Assembly: GCF_902497745.1 (NCBI RefSeq)
Contig: NZ_CABVHJ010000027.1
Location: forward strand, 18,893 to 82,892
Length of the DNA stretch: 64,000 nucleotides
Direction: 5' to 3'
Origin: Pseudomonas fluorescens
GTDB lineage: Bacteria; Pseudomonadota; Gammaproteobacteria; Pseudomonadales; Pseudomonadaceae
Every line of letters starts with the position of its first letter. Within the stretch, counting starts at the first letter, position 1. Made by a program: the position numbers and the translations under genes. Shown in pieces: positions 59,867 through 64,000 of the stretch. Below the pieces are notes generated by a model. It was not told the DNA's origin, ran no database searches, and was given only the letters and a program-made list of their open reading frames with translations.

Positions 59867-60509
59867 AAAGGCTAGCGCGTTTGCTTTGGGAGAACGCGGA
59901 GGCCGCAATGCCCCACTGGCCCAGCCAGTAGCTGAGGATGATGACGTACGGCGCGGCGTGGAATGGCGAGACGAAGCGATCAATGCCGATCACGCTGTCC
60001 GAGAACACAAACGCCAGCGCACCGCCCGCCGCCAGCAACGCCGAGCGTTTCGGCACATCGGTGCCCAAACGGGCCAGCGCGCGCCAGAGCATCGCGCTGA
60101 TCGCCGTGCCATAAACAATCACCGGCACCAGCAATGGCCCAAGACCGCTGGAAATCAGAAGACCCAGCAGCACCGCGCCCACTCCGAGGGCAAGTACCAG
60201 CGGCAAAATCGCCAGACGCTTGCAGTCACTCAGATAAGCCTTCAGATAAGCCAGATGCGCGATCAGAAATGCGCCAAGTCCGAATACGAACAGGTCGCCC
60301 GGCCATGCCAGCAACACATCACCGAGCAACGAGAAAATCAGACCGAGGCTGATCCAGCGTCGATAGTCGCTGGGCGGTGCATCATGCAGCCAGCCGAGCA
60401 ATGCCAGCACCGGCAGCGGTTTGACCAACAGGCAGAGCAGCGCCGCATGGGTGCTGACACCGTAGAGAAACGTCACCGCGCCCATCAGCGCCAGAATCAA
60501 CCAGCCCAC
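59865..60509 (-). CDS. YhhN/lysoplasmalogenase-family membrane protein
   Basis: This 214-residue protein has about seven or eight membrane segments (ILALMGAVTFLYGVS, PVLALLGWL, LGLIFSLLGDVLLAWPG, FVFGLGAFLIAHLAYLKAYL, IVYGTAISAMLWRALA, GGALAFVFSDSVIGIDRFV). The Asp in LLGDVLL and the FSDSVIGIDRF motif fit the YhhN/TMEM86 family, which includes lysoplasmalogenases. The stop TAA lies on the edge of the REP doublet. It follows the inhibitor gene by 2 bp. Confidence 0.85.
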   Translation of the reverse strand: MGWLILALMGAVTFLYGVSTHAALLCLLVKPLPVLALLGWLHDAPPSDYRRWISLGLIFSLLGDVLLAWPGDLFVFGLGAFLIAHLAYLKAYLSDCKRLAILPLVLALGVGAVLLGLLISSGLGPLLVPVIVYGTAISAMLWRALARLGTDVPKRSALLAAGGALAFVFSDSVIGIDRFVSPFHAAPYVIILSYWLGQWGIAASAFSQSKRASL

Positions 60510-60511
60510 GA

Positions 60512-60904
60512 TCAGTTAACCGAAATGGCGCAGTCAAAGGTTTCCACTGGCAGCACTTCCGGTGCCCACGGTTGTTGCGAAGTCAGGCGCAGGCGCCCGG
60601 TGCCGGGGGCGAAGGCCTGGAAGCGCCAGGTAGACAAACCTGCAGCACCAACGACACCAGCATCTTCCGGATTGCTGTAAACCTCAGGACTGAGCGCGCG
60701 CAGAACGCCGCCGGCGGAATCCTGAATCGCCCAGCGATAACCCGTGGTCGGGTTACTTGGCAGCATGATGATGAGGTTTTGCCCGTTTGTGAGCCGTACG
60801 GGGCATTCGCTTTGTTTTTCCACGGTCACGTTATGTTTCGGTTGCGTGGCGCAGGCGGCCAGCAACGAGAGGGCGAGGGGGAGAAACAGGCGAGTGGGGG
60901 ACAT
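60512..60904 (-). CDS. icp: Chagasin-like (I42) cysteine-peptidase inhibitor lipoprotein
   Basis: This 130-residue lipoprotein has the lipobox LLAAC (Cys18) and the I42 loops: SNPTTGYRWAI (residues 50-60), a GVVGAAGLSTWRFQAF strand and TSQQPWAPE for the RPW-type loop. Inhibitors of this fold block papain-like cysteine peptidases. The same pair, inhibitor next to a Lon-like protease, occurs in P. aeruginosa (icp beside PA0779). Start 60904 is chosen for the signal; 2 bp separate it from the YhhN gene. Confidence 0.85.
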   Translation of the reverse strand: MSPTRLFLPLALSLLAACATQPKHNVTVEKQSECPVRLTNGQNLIIMLPSNPTTGYRWAIQDSAGGVLRALSPEVYSNPEDAGVVGAAGLSTWRFQAFAPGTGRLRLTSQQPWAPEVLPVETFDCAISVN

Positions 60905-60978
60905 AAGGTCAGCGGCTCCGACGTTGGCGACGAACGGCGAGCATAACTGAAGATGAGACAAAGTGTGACAACGCCAAG

Positions 60979-61154
60979 CCCTCACCCTAGCCCTCTCCCA
61001 GGGGGAGAGGGGACTGATCGTGGGATATTGGCGAGGTACGCCGACCTGAGCGTGCGTCAGCGAATCCATAATCGACCCGGTGTTTCAGGTCGGTGCATAG
61101 CGCTAGACAGCTCGGTCGGCTCCCTCTCCTGGGGGAGAGGGCTGGGGTGAGGGG
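60979..61154. repeat. CCCTCACCCTAGCCC-bounded repeat, short copy
   Basis: Opens CCCTCACCCTAGCCCTCTCC and closes GGGAGAGGGCTGGGGTGAGG; shares the inner GGGGACTGATCG block with 57724..57975 but has one copy of the core. It separates icp from lon. Confidence 0.85.
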
Positions 61155-61168
61155 CTACCGGCTACCGG

Positions 61169-63586
61169 TCAGAACAGTACCTTCGCCACATCGGCAAACC
61201 GCTTGGCGAAATGCACGGTTATCCCTTCCTTCAGATAATCCGGCAACTCCTCAAAATTCCCCCGGTTCGGCTCCGGCAAAATCAGCTCGAAAATCTTCTG
61301 CCGCCGCGCTGCAATCACCTTCTCGCGCACGCCGCCAATCGGCAGCACATGGCCGGTCAAGGTCAGTTCACCAGTCATCGCCACGCCTTTTTTCGGTGGC
61401 TGATTACGCGCGAGCGAGAGCAGGGCGCTGGCCATGGTCACGCCGGCGCTCGGGCCGTCCTTCGGTGTCGCGCCTTCTGGCACGTGCAGGTGGACGAAGG
61501 CTTCGTCGAAGAACTTCGCGTCACCGCCGAACTGTTTCAGGTGCGAGCTGACGTAGCTGTAGGCGATCTCCGCCGATTCCTTCATCACATCGCCCAGTTG
61601 CCCGGTGAGTTTGAAGCCACGGTTGAGCGTATGAATTCGCGTCGCTTCGATCGGCAGGGTCGCGCCGCCCATGCTGGTCCAGGCCAGACCGGTGATGACG
61701 CCGGTGCCGGACAGCACCTGTTCGTTGCGGAACACCGGATGACCCAGTGACGCCTCCAGATCTTTCGGCCCGAGCTTGATCACCGCTTTCGGTTCGTCGA
61801 TCAGTTTCATCACCGCTTTGCGCACCAGTTTGCCCATTTGCTTTTCCAGCTGGCGCACGCCGGCTTCACGGGCGTAACCGTCGATCAAGGCTTTGAGCGC
61901 GGTGTCGCTGATGCTCAGGCTGCCTTTCGACACGCCAGCCTTCTCCAGCAATTTCGGCCACAGGTGACGCTTGGCGATGGCGACTTTTTCTTCGGTGATG
62001 TAGCCCGACAGGCGAATCACTTCCATCCGGTCCAGCAGCGGGCCGGGAATCGAATCCAGGGTGTTGGCGGTGCACACGAACAGGACTTTCGACAGGTCCA
62101 TGCGCAGGTCGAGGTAGTGGTCGAGAAATTCGACGTTCTGTTCCGGGTCGAGGGTTTCCAGCAGCGCCGAGGCCGGGTCGCCCTGGTAGCTCTGGCCCAT
62201 CTTGTCGATCTCGTCGAGCATGATCACCGGGTTCATCACTTCGACGTCTTTCAACGCCTGGACGAGTTTGCCCGGCTGCGCGCCGATGTAGGTGCGGCGG
62301 TGGCCCTTGATCTCGGCTTCGTCGCGCATGCCGCCGAGGCTGAAGCGGTAGAACGGCCGGCCGAGGGATTCGGCGATGGATTTGCCGACGCTGGTTTTAC
62401 CCACGCCCGGCGGGCCGACCAGCAGCACGATGGAGCCGCTGATTTCGCCTTTATAAGCACCGACGGCGAGGAATTCGAGGATGCGATCCTTGATGTCGTC
62501 GAGGCCGGCGTGGTGTTTGTCGAGAATTTTGCGTGCGTGCTTGAGGTCGAGTTTGTCCTCACCGTAGACGCCCCACGGCACCGAGGTCGCCCAGTCGAGG
62601 TAGTTGCGGGTGACCGCGTACTCCGGCGAGCCGGTCTCAAGGATCGACAGCTTGTTCATTTCTTCTTCGAGGCGCTTCTGCACCTGCGCCGGCAGGACTT
62701 TGCCTTCGAGGCGTTGCTCGAACTGTTCGAGGTCGGCACTGCGGTCGTCCTTGGTCAGGCCAAGTTCCTGCTGGATGACCTTGAGTTGTTCCTTGAGGAA
62801 GAACTCGCGCTGATGCTCGCCGATCTTGCGGTTCACTTCGGCGGAAATTTCTTTTTGCAGGCGCGCGACTTCGACTTCCTTGCGCAGCATCGGCAGGACT
62901 TTTTCCATGCGCTTGAGCATCGGCACGCAGTCGAGCACGGCTTGCAGCTCAGGGCCGGTGGCGGAGGTCAGAGCGGCGGCGAAGTCGGTCAGCGGCGACG
63001 GATCGTTGGGGCTGAAGCGGTTGAGGTAGTTTTTCAGCTCTTCGCTGTACAGCGGGTTGAGCGGCAGCAGTTCCTTGATCGCGTTGATCAGCGCCATGCC
63101 GTAGGCCTTGACCTCGTCGGTCGGCTCGGTGGGCTGATGCGGGTATTCGACTTCGACCAGGTACGGTGGGCGGTGGTGTTTGAGCCAGGTCTTGATGCGT
63201 ACGCGGCTGAGGCCTTGGGCGACGAATTGCAGTTTGCCGTTTTCGCGGCTGGCGTGGTGGACTTTGACCAGGGTGCCGTATTGCGGCAGGGCGCCGGTGT
63301 CGAAGTGGCGCGGGTCTTCCTGGGGCGTGTCCATGAAGAACAGGGCCAGGGAGTGGTGTTCGGATTTGCTGACCAGTTCGAGGGTTTCGGCCCAGGGTTC
63401 TTCGTTGACGATGACTGGCAGGACTTGCGCCGGGAAGAACGGGCGGTTGTGGATCGGGATGATGTAGACCTTGTCCGGCAGGTTCTGGCCGGGCAGGGCG
63501 AGGCCTTTGCCGCTGGAGGTGTGTTCGATGTGTTCGGCTTCGGTGTAGTCGTCGGGGTTTTCCGGGAATTCTTGCTGGTCGCTCAT
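61169..63586 (-). CDS. ATP-dependent Lon-family serine protease (second-type, AsrA-like)
   Basis: This 805-residue protease has an N-terminal LON substrate domain (VYIIPIHNRPFFPAQVLPV), AAA module with Walker A GPPGVGKTSVGKS, Walker B VIMLDEIDKMG, and the Ser-Lys dyad in PKDGPSAGVTMASALLSL and TGHVLPIGGVREKVIAARR. It degrades misfolded and regulatory proteins. The N-terminal wording (MSDQQEFPENPDDY...) and the icp neighbour match the second Lon of Pseudomonas (PA0779/AsrA) rather than the clpX-linked Lon. Start 63586 follows AGGTG. Confidence 0.94.
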   Translation of the reverse strand: MSDQQEFPENPDDYTEAEHIEHTSSGKGLALPGQNLPDKVYIIPIHNRPFFPAQVLPVIVNEEPWAETLELVSKSEHHSLALFFMDTPQEDPRHFDTGALPQYGTLVKVHHASRENGKLQFVAQGLSRVRIKTWLKHHRPPYLVEVEYPHQPTEPTDEVKAYGMALINAIKELLPLNPLYSEELKNYLNRFSPNDPSPLTDFAAALTSATGPELQAVLDCVPMLKRMEKVLPMLRKEVEVARLQKEISAEVNRKIGEHQREFFLKEQLKVIQQELGLTKDDRSADLEQFEQRLEGKVLPAQVQKRLEEEMNKLSILETGSPEYAVTRNYLDWATSVPWGVYGEDKLDLKHARKILDKHHAGLDDIKDRILEFLAVGAYKGEISGSIVLLVGPPGVGKTSVGKSIAESLGRPFYRFSLGGMRDEAEIKGHRRTYIGAQPGKLVQALKDVEVMNPVIMLDEIDKMGQSYQGDPASALLETLDPEQNVEFLDHYLDLRMDLSKVLFVCTANTLDSIPGPLLDRMEVIRLSGYITEEKVAIAKRHLWPKLLEKAGVSKGSLSISDTALKALIDGYAREAGVRQLEKQMGKLVRKAVMKLIDEPKAVIKLGPKDLEASLGHPVFRNEQVLSGTGVITGLAWTSMGGATLPIEATRIHTLNRGFKLTGQLGDVMKESAEIAYSYVSSHLKQFGGDAKFFDEAFVHLHVPEGATPKDGPSAGVTMASALLSLARNQPPKKGVAMTGELTLTGHVLPIGGVREKVIAARRQKIFELILPEPNRGNFEELPDYLKEGITVHFAKRFADVAKVLF

Positions 63587-63689
63587 GGGGCACCTGCGCA
63601 ATGGGGTATGGGTCTTAGATGGGGCAGGGTTTGGGTGGTTTCAATGGGGGGCGGTGTTTCTGCTTGTGTGTTCAGGGTTTTGACAGGGT

Positions 63690-64000
63690 TCACGCTTTTG
63701 ACTTGGCGGCCTTTGGGCCGACCATGTTCTTTGGGGTTTTGGGTGTATATCCGTTGCTGCGGGTGTTGCTGATCAGGGTTCCGCCCTTACGGCGGGTCAC
63801 TTTTTCCAGGCGCCGAAAAAGTAACCAAAAAGGCTTGCTCCTACGTGCGGCCCGCTCGCTGGGGCTCGGGGTTCCTTCGCTGCGGGATCGATCCGGGCGC
63901 AGCGCCTACGGTTTGCTTCGCTGCACCTCCTCTCGCTGTGTTTGGCTGCGCCAAACGGTCGCTGCGCTCCCACGCCCGGATCAATCCCTCCACTCAGCCT
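63690..64000. repeat. Dispersed Pseudomonas repeat (GGCGGGTCACTTTTTCC type), running off the edge
   Basis: The sequence has CGCCCTTACGGCGGGTCACT, then TTTTTCCAGGCGCCGAAAAAGTAACC, then long palindromic stretches (GTTTGGCTGCGCCAAAC). I recognise this as a recurring intergenic repeat of fluorescent pseudomonads. The left boundary is approximate and the right end lies beyond the window. The 100 bp from 63587 to 63690 shows no clear gene; it should hold the lon promoter. Confidence 0.6.

Noticed and set aside
61838..63772. Open frame of 644 codons on the plus strand opposite lon
   Set aside because: It is the complement of a certain Lon protease; GC-rich third positions keep the opposite frame open. 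The predicted protein shows only repetitive Val/Phe/Gly-rich sequence with no family signature.

Overview
The window is a chromosomal segment of a fluorescent-group Pseudomonas (P. fluorescens-like). The evidence is gene order and the intergenic repeats. The long run queA-tgt-yajC-secD-secF / suhB / trmJ-cysE / iscR-S-U-A-hscBA-fdx-iscX / ndk / rlmN-pilW-rodZ-ispG-hisS-yfgM-bamB / der / leuA / xseA / guaBA / cumA-tadA is the standard Pseudomonas order. Two families of GC-rich inverted-repeat doublets (REP/REPIN type) sit in many gaps. No phage, insertion sequence, transposase, CRISPR array or rRNA was seen, and there is one tRNA (Leu-CAA).

Layout. 1-2150: a LysR regulator cut by the left edge, divergent from an ArgD-like aminotransferase. 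2270-7100: a PhoD-type phosphatase and a run of poorly known small genes (two paralogous membrane proteins, a secreted protein, a PH-domain protein, an unknown). 7190-12820: tRNA-Leu, queuosine genes queA and tgt, then yajC-secD-secF. 12940-16245: glycine-zipper protein, suhB, trmJ, cysE. 16400-22092: the ISC iron-sulphur cluster operon under two tandem IscR-type sites. 22180-29862: ndk, rlmN, pilW, rodZ, ispG, hisS, yfgM, bamB. 30100-33710: der, then a transaminase/omega-amidase pair. 33887-35733: leuA with an upstream leader ORF that may be leaderless. 36021-40810: M23 peptidase, xseA, a LysR/TauE divergent pair, and a zinc-ribbon-like protein. 40862-44073: guaBA with a near-consensus promoter.

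44179-55741 is the most accessory-looking part. It holds a 1031-residue dermonecrotic-toxin-domain protein and a trehalose PTS locus. The locus has treR, two mirror-image operators, the trehalose EIIBC permease, trehalose-6-phosphate hydrolase, a LamB-family porin, one protein fusing EIIA, HPr and Enzyme I, and a small EIIB-like protein lacking the phosphorylated cysteine. It therefore appears to encode outer-membrane entry, phosphoryl relay, inner-membrane transport, hydrolysis and regulation in one place. 55860-63586: multicopper oxidase cumA, tadA, cmoB/cmoA, a YhhN-family membrane protein, a chagasin-like inhibitor lipoprotein and a second-type Lon protease. The right end is a repeat that runs off the window.

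The observations most worth a second look are the cysteine-less EIIB-like protein, the leuA leader ORF, the toxin-family protein whose expected active-site motifs look degenerate, and three places where repeats supply or abut the stop codon of a neighbouring gene, one adding a 19-residue tail to a LysR regulator.
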